This document shows, piece by piece, positions 26,329-34,714 of a DNA stretch of 64,000 nt. The DNA comes from Microbacterium azadirachtae (GTDB taxonomy: Bacteria > Actinomycetota > Actinomycetes > Actinomycetales > Microbacteriaceae): the NCBI RefSeq assembly GCF_000956505.1, contig NZ_JYIX01000040.1:124001-188000 (forward strand), in the 5' to 3' direction. The stretch's first letter is position 1, and each line of letters begins with the position of its first letter. Below the pieces are notes generated by a model. The model was given only the letters and a program-made list of their open reading frames with translations, made no database searches and was not told the DNA's origin. The position numbers and the translations under genes are program-made.

Positions 26329-27081
26329 ATGCCCACGTTCCGCATCGCGTCCCCCGAAGATGCCGACGCCCACGCCGTGCTCGTCGACTACTTCACGCTG
26401 CGCGCGGCGGAGTTCCCCGGGGGCGGCTACTCCCCCACCTATCCGACCGCCGCGGCGTTCCAGGCCCCGGACGGCGTCTTCCTCCTGCTCGAGGACGAAG
26501 GCGCGATCGTCGGCTGCGGCGGGATCCGCCGTGTCGGGATGCCCGATGGCGAGACGGACGTGTTCGAGATCAAGCACGTCTTCCTGCGCCCGGAGACCCG
26601 CGGCCGAGGCTGGGGCCGCCTGCTGCTGGACGAACTCGAGCGTCGCGCTCGCGGCTTCGGGGCCGGCGCCCTCGTGCTGGACACCCACCACACGCTCGAA
26701 GCGGCAGGGCACCTGTACCGCAACAGCGGCTTCGCCGAGATCCCGCGCTACAACGACAATCCGAACGCGAGCCGCTGGTACCGCAAGGAGCTGCACCAGG
26801 TCAACGCGACCGTGACGATGCGCTCGCCCCAGGAGGGCGGTCGCAGAGCCCCCGCGTTCCTGGACGGACGATTCCGCCCACACGTGCGGGTGTCTGGCGA
26901 CGATGAGTATCTGGGCGTGATCTTTCTCGGTGCTACGGAAGGCAAGCTTCACCCTGGCGAACCGGCCCCCATCATCCTGCAATTGATCTATGACGTAGAC
27001 AACTACAGCAAACTCGAGCCCGGTACTGAGTTCGACGTGCTTGAAGGACTGAGGATCGTCGGAAGAGGAGTGGTCACTTGA
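26329..27081 (+). CDS. GNAT acetyltransferase fused to an EF-Tu domain-3-like cassette
   Basis: A 250-residue chimera. Residues 1-155 are a GNAT acetyltransferase (acetyl-CoA loop RPETRGRGWGRLLLDELE; C-terminal signature YNDNPNASRWYRKEL). Residues 156-250 resemble EF-Tu domain 3: QVNATVTMRSPQEGGRRAP, then FRPHVRVSGDDEYLGV and a final LRIVGRGVVT. The tail is about 56% GC by hand count over its last 200 bp, well below the roughly 70% around it. A diverged second copy of the GNAT C-terminus lies just downstream, so the fusion looks recent. The start is supported by TACCGT (26317-26322) 6 nt before the ATG. Confidence 0.8.
   Translation: MPTFRIASPEDADAHAVLVDYFTLRAAEFPGGGYSPTYPTAAAFQAPDGVFLLLEDEGAIVGCGGIRRVGMPDGETDVFEIKHVFLRPETRGRGWGRLLLDELERRARGFGAGALVLDTHHTLEAAGHLYRNSGFAEIPRYNDNPNASRWYRKELHQVNATVTMRSPQEGGRRAPAFLDGRFRPHVRVSGDDEYLGVIFLGATEGKLHPGEPAPIILQLIYDVDNYSKLEPGTEFDVLEGLRIVGRGVVT
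26757..26793 (+). repeat. Left copy of imperfect direct repeat at the fusion junction
   Basis: A 37-bp stretch encoding NPNASRWYRKEL. It matches 27101-27137 at 33 of 37 positions, in the reading frame of each copy. The mismatches argue against a simple target-site duplication and for recombination between homologous GNAT 3' ends. Confidence 0.8.
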
Positions 27082-27092
27082 CGCGTCAAGCG

Positions 27093-27152
27093 CATTACGC
27101 CAATCCGAACGCAACCCGGTGGTACCGCAAGGACCTGGGGACCCGCGCATGA
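27093..27152 (+). pseudogene. Orphaned 3' end of the original GNAT gene
   Basis: Twenty codons (HYANPNATRWYRKDLGTRA, then TGA) encode a normal GNAT C-terminus with no start or body in front. Its TGA overlaps the ATG of the next gene as ATGA, the coupling typical of this genome. The fragment is therefore the true old end of a GNAT gene that was once translated with the glycosylase gene and was cut off by the EF-Tu-like cassette. Confidence 0.75.
27101..27137 (+). repeat. Right copy of imperfect direct repeat at the fusion junction
   Basis: Partner of 26757-26793, 344 bp apart, encoding NPNATRWYRKDL within the orphaned GNAT end. Confidence 0.8.
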
Positions 27153-27583
27153 GGCTGTGGTCGGTTCATCCGCAGCACTACGACCGGCAGGCGCTGACGG
27201 CGTGCTGGCGCGAAGGGCTGCTCGCACAGGCCATCATCGCCGATCCGACGCGCCGGGGCTATGCGCACCATCCGCAGCTCCAGCGCTTCCGCGAGACGCG
27301 CGACCCCCTCGCCGCGATCGGCGACTATCTTGCTGCCGTCGTCGACGAGGCGGACGCCCGTGGCTACCGCTTCGCGAGGGAGAAGATTCTCAAGACCGGT
27401 CCGGTCGAACGCATCCCGGTGCCCCGGGGCCAGCTCGAATACGAGTGGGGGCACCTGCTCCGCAAGCTGGAGGTGCGCACTCCGGACCTCTGGGAGCGCT
27501 GGCGCACTCTCCCCCTCCCGGCGCCGCATCCTCTGTTCACCGTCGTGGATGGCCCGATCGCCGACTGGGAACGAGTCGGCTGA
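27149..27583 (+). CDS. Pyrimidine dimer DNA glycosylase (endonuclease V type)
   Basis: A 144-residue protein of the T4 endonuclease V-like family, which removes UV-induced pyrimidine dimers. The family pattern fits MRLWSVHPQHYDRQALTACW, LLAQAIIADPTRRGYAHHPQ, RFRETRDPLAAIGDYL and EADARGYRFAREKI. The N-terminal residue acts in this family's chemistry, so the ATG at 27149, overlapping the orphaned GNAT stop, is preferred over an upstream in-frame ATG. With the upstream GNAT message rearranged, its translation may now be altered. Confidence 0.82.
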   Translation: MRLWSVHPQHYDRQALTACWREGLLAQAIIADPTRRGYAHHPQLQRFRETRDPLAAIGDYLAAVVDEADARGYRFAREKILKTGPVERIPVPRGQLEYEWGHLLRKLEVRTPDLWERWRTLPLPAPHPLFTVVDGPIADWERVG

Positions 27584-27595
27584 GCGGCCCCACGA

Positions 27596-28078
27596 TCACA
27601 GAAGGCCCTGGCTCGGCTCCTGTTGTTGCAACCGATGCTGCTTGTCGTCCTCCCTGCGCGACGCGCGAGCGGTGAGGAGCGCTGCGGCGATCGCCGCGAC
27701 CAGTGCGAACGCCCCGCAGAGAGGCAGCCAGATCGCCCACGACACGAACGCTCCGTTCGTGCGCAGGCCAATGCCGACCCAGACCAGCGCCGCTCCACCG
27801 GCTGCTCCGAGCGCTGCGACCCAGGCTCTCGACGCCACCGTGCGTTCCGCGTACCAGGTCCACGGCCCGAGCAGAGCGAGGACTCCGGATCCCGCTACGA
27901 GTCCCGTCACGGCCCCGACGGCAGCACCCGCGTACGCCAGCGCTACACGGACGGAGAGGCTGTCTTCGCCATCGTCGGGCGGCAGCACCATCGGCTCTGC
28001 GACCATCAGGAGCAGACCGATGACGGCGCCGAGGACGGTCAGCCATCCCAGCACCTGCCGGTATGCCACCCAGAACAT
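27596..28078 (-). CDS. Four-helix membrane protein, function unknown
   Basis: A 160-residue protein with four hydrophobic segments starting MFWVAYRQVLGWLTVL, then an acidic loop (PPDDGEDSL), ALAYAGAAVGAVTGLVAG, WVAALGAAGGAALVWVG and LPLCGAFALVAAIAAALL. It ends in a charged Gln-rich tail. The start is chosen at 28078, 2 nt after the phosphatase stop, so the two genes are probably coupled. I do not recognise the family. Confidence 0.65.
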   Translation of the reverse strand: MFWVAYRQVLGWLTVLGAVIGLLLMVAEPMVLPPDDGEDSLSVRVALAYAGAAVGAVTGLVAGSGVLALLGPWTWYAERTVASRAWVAALGAAGGAALVWVGIGLRTNGAFVSWAIWLPLCGAFALVAAIAAALLTARASRREDDKQHRLQQQEPSQGLL

Positions 28079-28080
28079 GG

Positions 28081-28683
28081 TCAGACCAGGAGCGGATCCG
28101 GCAGGCCTGTGCGCAGCTCCATCGGGAGATGGCTCAGGTCGTTGTGCGCGACCAGGCTCCACGGGCGTCCCTGCTTCTGTGAGATCACGGTGAGGCCGCA
28201 GTTGGCCTGGTTCAGCGTCATCCAGCGCCACTCCGGGGATTCCAGCACCTCGCGCACGAACCAGCTGATCACGAAGTTGTGCGTGATGAGCACCTCGTGC
28301 ACGTCTCCCGGCTTGCGCACCAGGAACTCGTTCACAGCGTCGCCCATCTGCGCCCGGCCCGCCTCGATCTCCGCGTCGGTGATGGATCCGAAGAACGGCT
28401 CGAAAACGGCCGGCGTCTCCTCCGTCATGCCGGTGGGCACGCAGTCGAACAGCAGGGCGGACGGCTCCGCCTCGACAGCGGGGATCCGCTCCGAGATCGC
28501 ACGGGCCGTCTCAGCGGCGCGCAGCAGCGGAGAGTGCCAGATCGCGTCGAGCGGCAGGCCGGACAGACGATCGGCCAGCAGCGCGGCCTGTCGACGTCCA
28601 CGCGGCGAGAGAGGTCCGTCAGCGAGACCGTGCTCGGCGTCCTGATGCTCGCCGTGCCGGACCAGATAGATGTAATGCGTCAC
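28081..28683 (-). CDS. Histidine phosphatase superfamily protein
   Basis: A 200-residue phosphoglycerate mutase-like phosphatase. The nucleophile motif is LVRHGEHQD near the N-terminus, with PLSPRGRRQAALLADRL, the Arg of SPLLRAAETA and the second His in LITHNFVISWF. The start is GTG. The substrate is unknown. It precedes the small membrane protein gene by 2 nt. Confidence 0.9.
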   Translation of the reverse strand: MTHYIYLVRHGEHQDAEHGLADGPLSPRGRRQAALLADRLSGLPLDAIWHSPLLRAAETARAISERIPAVEAEPSALLFDCVPTGMTEETPAVFEPFFGSITDAEIEAGRAQMGDAVNEFLVRKPGDVHEVLITHNFVISWFVREVLESPEWRWMTLNQANCGLTVISQKQGRPWSLVAHNDLSHLPMELRTGLPDPLLV

Positions 28684-28767
28684 AACCCGCTCGCCTCGTC
28701 TCCGGCGCCGTGGCCGGGGTGCTTCCAGCCTATGTCACAGATCGGACACGGCGAATGACCGGTCCGG

Positions 28768-29820
28768 TCAGCTCGCAGCCCGGGTGAGCTCGGCCAGCTG
28801 CGCGCGACCGAGGGCGACGCCCGCGCCCTGCATCAGTTCGTCGACCTGGTCGGTGGCGAACGCGTTGACGATGGGTGCCGTGATCGTGCGCTGCGCGAGC
28901 AGCCAGCCGATCGCGACGGCGGCGACGGGCACCTGCAGCTCGGAGGCGGCGATGTCGAGCGCCCGCAGCACCTTGATGCCGCGGCGGTTGATGTTGCCGC
29001 GCAGCTGCATGCCGCGCACGCCCTGCAGCGACTGCTTGGTGCGGTGCCGGCCGGAGAGGAATCCGTGTTCGAGCGCGTGCGACGGGGTGACGGCCAGCCC
29101 CTGCGCCGCGGCGACGAGCCGGAGGTCGCCCTCGAAGCCCGTCCGGCGAAGAAGGTTGTACGGCTCGTCGAGCACCTCGATGCGCGGGTAGCCGGCCGAT
29201 GCCAGGATGCGAGCCTCGACGAGCCGCTCCGCGGTGAAGCCGAAGGCGCCGAGCGCCCGGACCTTGCCGGTCTCGACCAGCCATTCGGCGGTGGCCAGAG
29301 TGTCCTCGAGGGCGCTGCCGTCGTCGACCGTGCCGTCGAGGTAGAGCACATCGATGCGCTCGACGCCGAGGCGGGTCAGCGAGGCCTCGGCCGCGCGCAC
29401 CAGGTTCACCGATCCGATGCCCGGGTTGTCGGGGTGTCCGCCGACGCGCACGCTCAGGACGATGTCGTCGCGGTTGCCGCGCGTCGCGAGCCAGCGGCCG
29501 ATGATGTGCTCGCTGCGCCCCGCGGCGAAGCTGTCGGCCGTGTGCACCGCGTTGCCGCCGAAATCGGCGTAGCGGTCGAGGATGTGCAGCGCCGTGTCGG
29601 CGTCGGTGTTCCAGCCGAACTCTGCGCCGCCGAGGATGAGCGGGAAGGTGCGGATGCCGGTCTCCGCGAGCGGCACGCGCAGGCTGGTCCCTATGCCGGG
29701 CCCGACCACCGGGATCGGCGCAGAGGGATGGGGCGTGACCACGGCGGACGCGCCGGTCGCCGCGGGTGCGGCATGGCCGATGGCGGATCCTGCTGTGGAT
29801 CCGACGCTGAAGAGACGCAT
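28768..29820 (-). CDS. Aldo/keto reductase-fold protein lacking the catalytic tetrad
   Basis: A 350-residue member of the AKR TIM-barrel superfamily, with landmarks such as GRSEHIIGRWL, SLTRLGVERIDVLYLDG and AIGWLLAQRTITAPIVNAF. All four catalytic positions appear replaced. The usual Asp-Thr-Ala-x-x-Tyr reads HTADSF (H93, F98), the Lys of the next strand is R125, and the conserved His is D162. It could be a non-catalytic relative or use another chemistry. Residues 1-55 (Ala/Pro/Val-rich) are an unusual extension. GGGGGTGATC precedes the ATG. Confidence 0.85.
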   Translation of the reverse strand: MRLFSVGSTAGSAIGHAAPAATGASAVVTPHPSAPIPVVGPGIGTSLRVPLAETGIRTFPLILGGAEFGWNTDADTALHILDRYADFGGNAVHTADSFAAGRSEHIIGRWLATRGNRDDIVLSVRVGGHPDNPGIGSVNLVRAAEASLTRLGVERIDVLYLDGTVDDGSALEDTLATAEWLVETGKVRALGAFGFTAERLVEARILASAGYPRIEVLDEPYNLLRRTGFEGDLRLVAAAQGLAVTPSHALEHGFLSGRHRTKQSLQGVRGMQLRGNINRRGIKVLRALDIAASELQVPVAAVAIGWLLAQRTITAPIVNAFATDQVDELMQGAGVALGRAQLAELTRAAS

Positions 29821-29968
29821 GCGATCACCCCCGTGCCTGCTGCGTTTTGTGTTCTGTGGCGCACCCCCCGGTGCGTCCCTTCGAGAGTAAGCGAGGCCTC
29901 GGACAGTTCCGTTCATTGAGTCGTCCAGGAGGCGAACAACTCGTAACGTTTCGGTCACGAAGGCGACG

Positions 29969-30013
29969 AAAGGCCCGTCCTGTCCCCCTTTCGGTGGACA
30001 GAACGGGCCTTTT
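29969..30013 (-). terminator. Rho-independent terminator after pnp
   Basis: AAAGGCCCGT (29969-29978) and CCTGTCC pair with GGACAG and ACGGGCCTTTT across a short loop. This is one of the strongest hairpins in the window and lies 12 bp past the pnp stop. Confidence 0.9.
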
Positions 30014-30024
30014 CGTGCGAAGGC

Positions 30025-32301
30025 TTAAACCTCGGCGGTCTCAGCGACCGGCTCGGCGCCCTCTGCCGGAGCCTCGTCGATGACGGGCTCGAGCGAGAGC
30101 TTGCCGCGGTCGTCGATCTTCGTGATCTTCACGAGGATCTTCTGGCCGACGGAGAGGACGTCGTCGACGTTCTCCACGCGCTTGCCACCGGCGAGCTTGC
30201 GCACCTCGGTGACGTGCAGCAGGCCGTCCTTGCCCGGGAGCAGGGAGACGAACGCACCGAAGGTCGCGATCTTGACGACCGTGCCCAGGAACTGCTCGCC
30301 GACCTCCGGGTTGGTGGGGTTCGCGATCGCGTTGACCTGAGCGCGGGCGGCCTCGGCCGAGGGGCCATCGGTCGCGCCGATGTAGACGGTGCCGTCCTCC
30401 TCGATGGAGATCTGCGCGCCGGTCTCGTCCTGGATCGCGTTGATCGTCTTGCCCTTCGGGCCGATCAGCTCGCCGATCTTGTCGACCGGGATCTGCACGC
30501 TGATCACGCGCGGCGCGGTCGGCGCCATCTCGTCCGGGCTGTCGATCGCGGCGTTCAGCACGTTGAGGATCGTGAGGCGCGCCTCCTTGGCCTGGGTCAG
30601 CGCGCCGGCGAGCACCTCGGAGGGGATGCCGTCGAGCTTCGTGTCCAGCTGGATCGCGGTGACGAACTCGCTCGTTCCTGCCACCTTGAAGTCCATGTCG
30701 CCGAGGGCATCCTCGGCGCCCAGGATGTCGGTGAGCGCCGCGTAGCGGGTCTCACCGTCGACCTGGTCGGACACGAGGCCCATCGCGATGCCGGCGACCG
30801 GTGCGCGCAGCGGCACACCCGCGTTCAGCAGCGAAAGGGTCGAGGCGCAGACGGAGCCCATCGAGGTGGATCCGTTGGAGCTGAGCGCCTCGGACACCTG
30901 ACGGATCGCGTACGGGAACTCCTCGCGCGTCGGCAGCACCGGCACGAGGGCGCGCTCGGCGAGGAAGCCGTGCCCGATCTCGCGACGCTTCGGCGAACCC
31001 ACGCGGCCGGTCTCACCGGTCGAGTAGGGCGGGAAGTTGTAGTGGTGCATGTAGCGCTTGCTCGTCGTCGGGGACAGCGAGTCGATCTGCTGCTCCATCT
31101 TGAGCATGTTCAGCGTGGTGACGCCCAGGATCTGGGTCTCACCGCGCTGGAAGATCGCGGAGCCGTGCACGCGCGGGATGACCTGCACCTCGGCGTCGAG
31201 CGGACGGATGTCCGCCAGGCCACGACCATCGATGCGTACGCCCTCGGTGAGGATCCGGCCGCGCACGATCTTCTTCGTGACCGACTTGTAGGCGCCGGAG
31301 AACTCGGCGAGTGCGGCCTCGGGCTGCTCCCCCGCCGCGACGGCGGTGACGAGCTCGGCCTTGACGCGGTCCTTGATCGCGTCGTCGGCGTTCTGGCGCT
31401 CCTGCTTGTCGGCGATCTGGTAGACGTCGACGAGCTCGGCGTAGGCGCGCTCTGCCACGAAGTCGTACGTGCCCTCGCTGTACGGCAGGAAGACCGGGTA
31501 CACGCCCGGCTCCTTCGACGCCTGCGCGGCGAGCTCGGCCTGAGCCTTGACCAGCTGCGAGATGAACGGCTTGGCGGCCTCGAGGCCCTGCGCGACGATG
31601 TCCTCGCTGGGCTTGGTGGCGCCGGCCTTGATCAGGTTCCAGCTGCCCTCGGTGGCCTCGGCCTCGACCATCATGATCGCGACGTCCTCGGTGCCGTCAC
31701 CCTTGGTGACGACGCGACCGGCGACGACGAGATCGAAGACGGCCTGCTCGACCTGCTCCGCGTTCGGGAACGCGACCCACTGGTCGGCGTGCTCGCCGTG
31801 ACCCGGGATGAACGCGAGGCGCACACCGGCGATCGGGCCGGAGAACGGCAGACCCGAGATCTGGGTCGAGGCGGACGCCGCGTTGATGGCGAGCGCGTCG
31901 TAGTACTCGCCCGGAGCGATGCTCAGGACGGTGATCACGATCTGCACCTCGTTGCGCAGGCCGTCAACGAACGACGGACGCAGCGGGCGGTCGATCAGAC
32001 GGCAGACGAGGATCGCCTCGGTGGAGGGACGGCCCTCGCGACGGAAGAACGAGCCGGGGATCTTGCCGGCGGCGTAGGAGCGCTCCTCCACGTCGACGGT
32101 CAGCGGGAAGAAGTCGAAGCCCTCACGCGGCGACTTGCTGGCGCTCGTCGCCGAGAGCAGCATCGTCTCCTCGTCGAGGTAAGCGGCGACCGCGCCCTGC
32201 GCCTGCTGCGCGAGACGACCCGTCTCGAAGCGGACGGTGCGGGTGCCGAAGCGGCCGTTGTCGAGAACGGCCTCGGTGGCGGTGATTTCAGGACCTTCCA
32301 A
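30025..32301 (-). CDS. pnp: Polyribonucleotide nucleotidyltransferase (PNPase)
   Basis: A phosphorolytic 3'-5' exoribonuclease. The first RNase PH domain covers about residues 10-150, a helical linker follows, and the second RNase PH domain carries SNGSTSMGSVCASTLSLL and the DFKVAGTSEFVTAIQLD segment. Next are the KH domain (KIGELIGPKGKTINAIQDET) and the S1 domain (FLGTVVKIATFGAFVSLLPG). The start is TTG at 32301, directly after AAGGAG; no ATG fits. At 758 residues it is typical. rpsO, its usual neighbour, is 30 kb away. Confidence 0.96.
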   Translation of the reverse strand: MEGPEITATEAVLDNGRFGTRTVRFETGRLAQQAQGAVAAYLDEETMLLSATSASKSPREGFDFFPLTVDVEERSYAAGKIPGSFFRREGRPSTEAILVCRLIDRPLRPSFVDGLRNEVQIVITVLSIAPGEYYDALAINAASASTQISGLPFSGPIAGVRLAFIPGHGEHADQWVAFPNAEQVEQAVFDLVVAGRVVTKGDGTEDVAIMMVEAEATEGSWNLIKAGATKPSEDIVAQGLEAAKPFISQLVKAQAELAAQASKEPGVYPVFLPYSEGTYDFVAERAYAELVDVYQIADKQERQNADDAIKDRVKAELVTAVAAGEQPEAALAEFSGAYKSVTKKIVRGRILTEGVRIDGRGLADIRPLDAEVQVIPRVHGSAIFQRGETQILGVTTLNMLKMEQQIDSLSPTTSKRYMHHYNFPPYSTGETGRVGSPKRREIGHGFLAERALVPVLPTREEFPYAIRQVSEALSSNGSTSMGSVCASTLSLLNAGVPLRAPVAGIAMGLVSDQVDGETRYAALTDILGAEDALGDMDFKVAGTSEFVTAIQLDTKLDGIPSEVLAGALTQAKEARLTILNVLNAAIDSPDEMAPTAPRVISVQIPVDKIGELIGPKGKTINAIQDETGAQISIEEDGTVYIGATDGPSAEAARAQVNAIANPTNPEVGEQFLGTVVKIATFGAFVSLLPGKDGLLHVTEVRKLAGGKRVENVDDVLSVGQKILVKITKIDDRGKLSLEPVIDEAPAEGAEPVAETAEV

Positions 32302-32324
32302 GAGGTCTCTCCTTCTTTGTTTAG

Positions 32325-32351
32325 GCTCGCTCTCCCGTGTGGAGCGCGAGC
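32325..32351 (-). promoter_or_regulatory. Hairpin in the pnp 5' leader
   Basis: GCTCGC (32325-32330) pairs with GCGAGC (32346-32351), and CTCC with GGAG inside, around a CGTGT loop. A -10 candidate TAGGAT (32384-32389) would give a leader of about 75 nt containing this hairpin. In E. coli a leader hairpin mediates RNase III and PNPase autoregulation; a similar role here is inference. Confidence 0.45.
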
Positions 32352-32417
32352 ATGGACGGATGCGCACAGAGGCATCCTGTTCGATCCTATCAGTGCGGCG
32401 CGCCTGGGTCCGCGACG

Positions 32418-34358
32418 TCAGACCTCGCTGGGTTCGCGCACCCCGCGCTCCCGGCCGAGGCGCACGTAGTCGTGGTGCTTCGCGCTGCGTCCATCGCCCG
32501 CGGCGCGGCCGTGCAGGCGGCGCCAGACCCACGGCAGCGCGTGCCGGCGCCACCACACGCCGGCTCCGGTGCGCTCGGCCGCGTGCAGGGCCTCGTCGAG
32601 CGCCCCGAGCTCGTCGGCGAGGGGCACGCCGAGCGCGACGCCGGCCCGGTAGGCGAGGAAGCGGTGCCCGCGGCTGGAGAGGTGCACGAGGTCCTCCCCC
32701 CAGTTCGGCCGCTCGGCGAGCTGCGGGTGCAGGTCGGTGTCGAGCAGGATCGCGCCCTGACGCCGGGCGATGCCCGCGAGCGCCGTCGCCCAGGCGGAGA
32801 ACCGGCGGACGTAGACGCGGGCGGCAGGGTTCCCCGGCAGGAACGCCGTCACGAGGAGCACGTCGGCGCCCGCCTCGCGCAGCTGCCGCACGGTGTCCTC
32901 GAGGCGGGTCGCGAGGAGCGGGATCGAGACCCGCTGCTTCACGAGGTCATTGGCTCCCACCAGGATCGACACGAGGTCGGGGCGCAGCTGCAACGCGCGG
33001 TCCAGCTGGGATCCGCACACGTCGCCGACCCGCTTGGAGCGGATCGCGAGGTTCGCGTAGTCGAGGGGCTCCCGCGCGGCCAGGAGCAGCGCGAGCCGGT
33101 CCGCCCAACCGCGCAGCTCGCCCTCCGGACCCGGATCGCACAGGCCCTCGGTGAGCGAGTCGCCGAGCGCGATGTAGCGGCGCCAGTGCTTGCGCTCCCC
33201 CGCCGGCGTGGGCTCCGGCCGGACGGCGCGAGGCGCGCGCAGCCCCGCGTCGGCCCTGTGGAGCTCCTGCGCCTCGACGAAATGGCCGAGGAGCTGGTCG
33301 CACACCGCGCTCCAGCTGCGTCCCTCCACCGCCTCGCGCCCGGCGCGGCCGAAAGCCTGTCGCTTGCGCACGTCGCCGGCGAGATCCCGCACCCGCTCGC
33401 GCAGATCCTCCAGGTCGCCCGGGCGGTAGAGCCAGCCGTCGATTCCCTGGCGCACCAGATCGACCGGGCCTCCCCTGCCCGTCGCGACCACCGGGATCCC
33501 GCTCGCGTGCGCCTCCTGCAGGGTCTGCCCGAACGTCTCGCTCTCGCCGGGATGCACGAAGACGTCGAACGACGCCATGGCCTGCGCGAGCTGCGGGCCG
33601 CTGAGATGACCGAGGAACACCGCGTCCGGCAGCAGCGACTCGAGCCGAGGGCGGGAGGGGCCGTCGCCGACGATCACGAGCCGGACTCCCGGCAGATCCG
33701 CGAGCGCGCGCAGGTCCTCGACCTGCTTCTCCGGGGCGAGGCGTCCCACGTAGCCGACGACGGCCTCGGCGTCGGCGCGGTGCTCCCACGCGCCGAGGCG
33801 ACGGTCGGGGTGGAAGCGCTCGGCATCGACGCCCCGACCCCAGCGGCGCACCCGATCGACGCCGAGCCGGGCGAGCTGCTCCTCCGATTCAGACGAGGGG
33901 GCGAGGGTGAGCGTGGCGCGCCGGTGCAGCCGCGCGATGTGGGCCTCGGCGAGCGCCGTCGTCAGCGAGACCCCGTAGCGCGCGGCGTAGGCGGCGACGT
34001 CGGTCTGATAGGCGGCGACCGCGGGCACCCCGATCCGCTCCGCGGCGAGCGCGCCGCGCCAGCCCAAGGCGAACGGCGAAGCGAGGTGCACGACATCCGG
34101 TGCGAAGCGTGCCAGCGACGCCGACAGCCGATGCGTACTGGACGTCCCGACGCGCACGGTGCGATAACCGGGCAGCGCGACGGACGGGATGGCCTCGATT
34201 CTGGCGTGCCCGATCATGCGCGGCATGTCCGCGGCGGCAGGGGCGTACACCCTGGCCTCGTGGCCGTGTCGCTCGAGGTGGCGAAGGATCTGCAGGACGC
34301 TCCCTGTCACACCGTTCATGTGCGGGAGGAAGGATTCCGTCACGATCGCTGCTCTCAC
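32418..34358 (-). CDS. GT4 glycosyltransferase fused to an SGNH/GDSL hydrolase
   Basis: A two-enzyme fusion of 646 residues. Residues 1-360 form a GT-B family 4 glycosyltransferase like those mannosylating lipids in actinobacteria (VRAAIVTESFLPHMNGVTGS; VVGYVGRLAPEKQVEDL; PGESETFGQTLQEAHASGIP with the E-x7-E motif). After a linker, an SGNH hydrolase follows: block I ALGDSLTEG (Ser about 400), GAND at about 468 and DLVHLS (D556, H559). It may glycosylate and acylate or deacylate one glycolipid. The GTG start follows family convention; an in-frame ATG at 34391 is an alternative. Confidence 0.88.
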   Translation of the reverse strand: MRAAIVTESFLPHMNGVTGSVLQILRHLERHGHEARVYAPAAADMPRMIGHARIEAIPSVALPGYRTVRVGTSSTHRLSASLARFAPDVVHLASPFALGWRGALAAERIGVPAVAAYQTDVAAYAARYGVSLTTALAEAHIARLHRRATLTLAPSSESEEQLARLGVDRVRRWGRGVDAERFHPDRRLGAWEHRADAEAVVGYVGRLAPEKQVEDLRALADLPGVRLVIVGDGPSRPRLESLLPDAVFLGHLSGPQLAQAMASFDVFVHPGESETFGQTLQEAHASGIPVVATGRGGPVDLVRQGIDGWLYRPGDLEDLRERVRDLAGDVRKRQAFGRAGREAVEGRSWSAVCDQLLGHFVEAQELHRADAGLRAPRAVRPEPTPAGERKHWRRYIALGDSLTEGLCDPGPEGELRGWADRLALLLAAREPLDYANLAIRSKRVGDVCGSQLDRALQLRPDLVSILVGANDLVKQRVSIPLLATRLEDTVRQLREAGADVLLVTAFLPGNPAARVYVRRFSAWATALAGIARRQGAILLDTDLHPQLAERPNWGEDLVHLSSRGHRFLAYRAGVALGVPLADELGALDEALHAAERTGAGVWWRRHALPWVWRRLHGRAAGDGRSAKHHDYVRLGRERGVREPSEV

Positions 34359-34529
34359 GCGATCAGGATCCCGCCCGTTTCCGCCTCCCATCGCCGGAAA
34401 CGGCCGCCATCACGGAGTGTTCACCGGATGCACCGCGATCGGTCACCCCGTGTCCGCCGCCGCGCCCCCTGCCCGTCCCGCCGCGTTCTTCCAGGACTCC
34501 TGGACGCCCCCGGCGCTAGGCTGACGCCC

Positions 34530-34700
34530 ATGAGTACCGACGACACCGCCGCCGCGGACATGAAGCGCAAGTTCAAGGAGGCGCTCGAGAAGAAGAACGC
34601 CCAGCAGCACCAGGGCGAGGCGCACCTGAACGGCGACTCCGCCGTGCACGGCACGCACGGGGCGCAGACCCGGCGCGAGTTCCGCCGCAAGAGCGGCTGA
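34530..34700 (+). CDS. DUF5302 family small protein
   Basis: A 56-residue, highly charged protein matching DUF5302 of actinobacteria: DMKRKFKEALEKKNAQQHQG, then DSAVHGTHGAQTRREFRRKS at the end. It is probably soluble and partly helical, with no known role. TAGGCT (34517-34522) lies 7 nt before the ATG (leaderless). A strong terminator follows. Confidence 0.85.
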   Translation: MSTDDTAAADMKRKFKEALEKKNAQQHQGEAHLNGDSAVHGTHGAQTRREFRRKSG

Positions 34701-34714
34701 TCCCGTATCCACCG

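Noticed and set aside
26757..27137. Exact target-site duplication of a transposon
   Set aside because: The copies differ at 4 of 37 bases, all within coding frames, and no transposase or inverted ends flank the segment; homologous recombination fits better.
32302..32556. N-terminal extension of PNPase from an upstream ATG
   Set aside because: The family begins at LEGPEITATEAVLDN; TTG with AAGGAG is present, and the upstream residues are Arg/Pro/Ala-rich noise lying across the leader.
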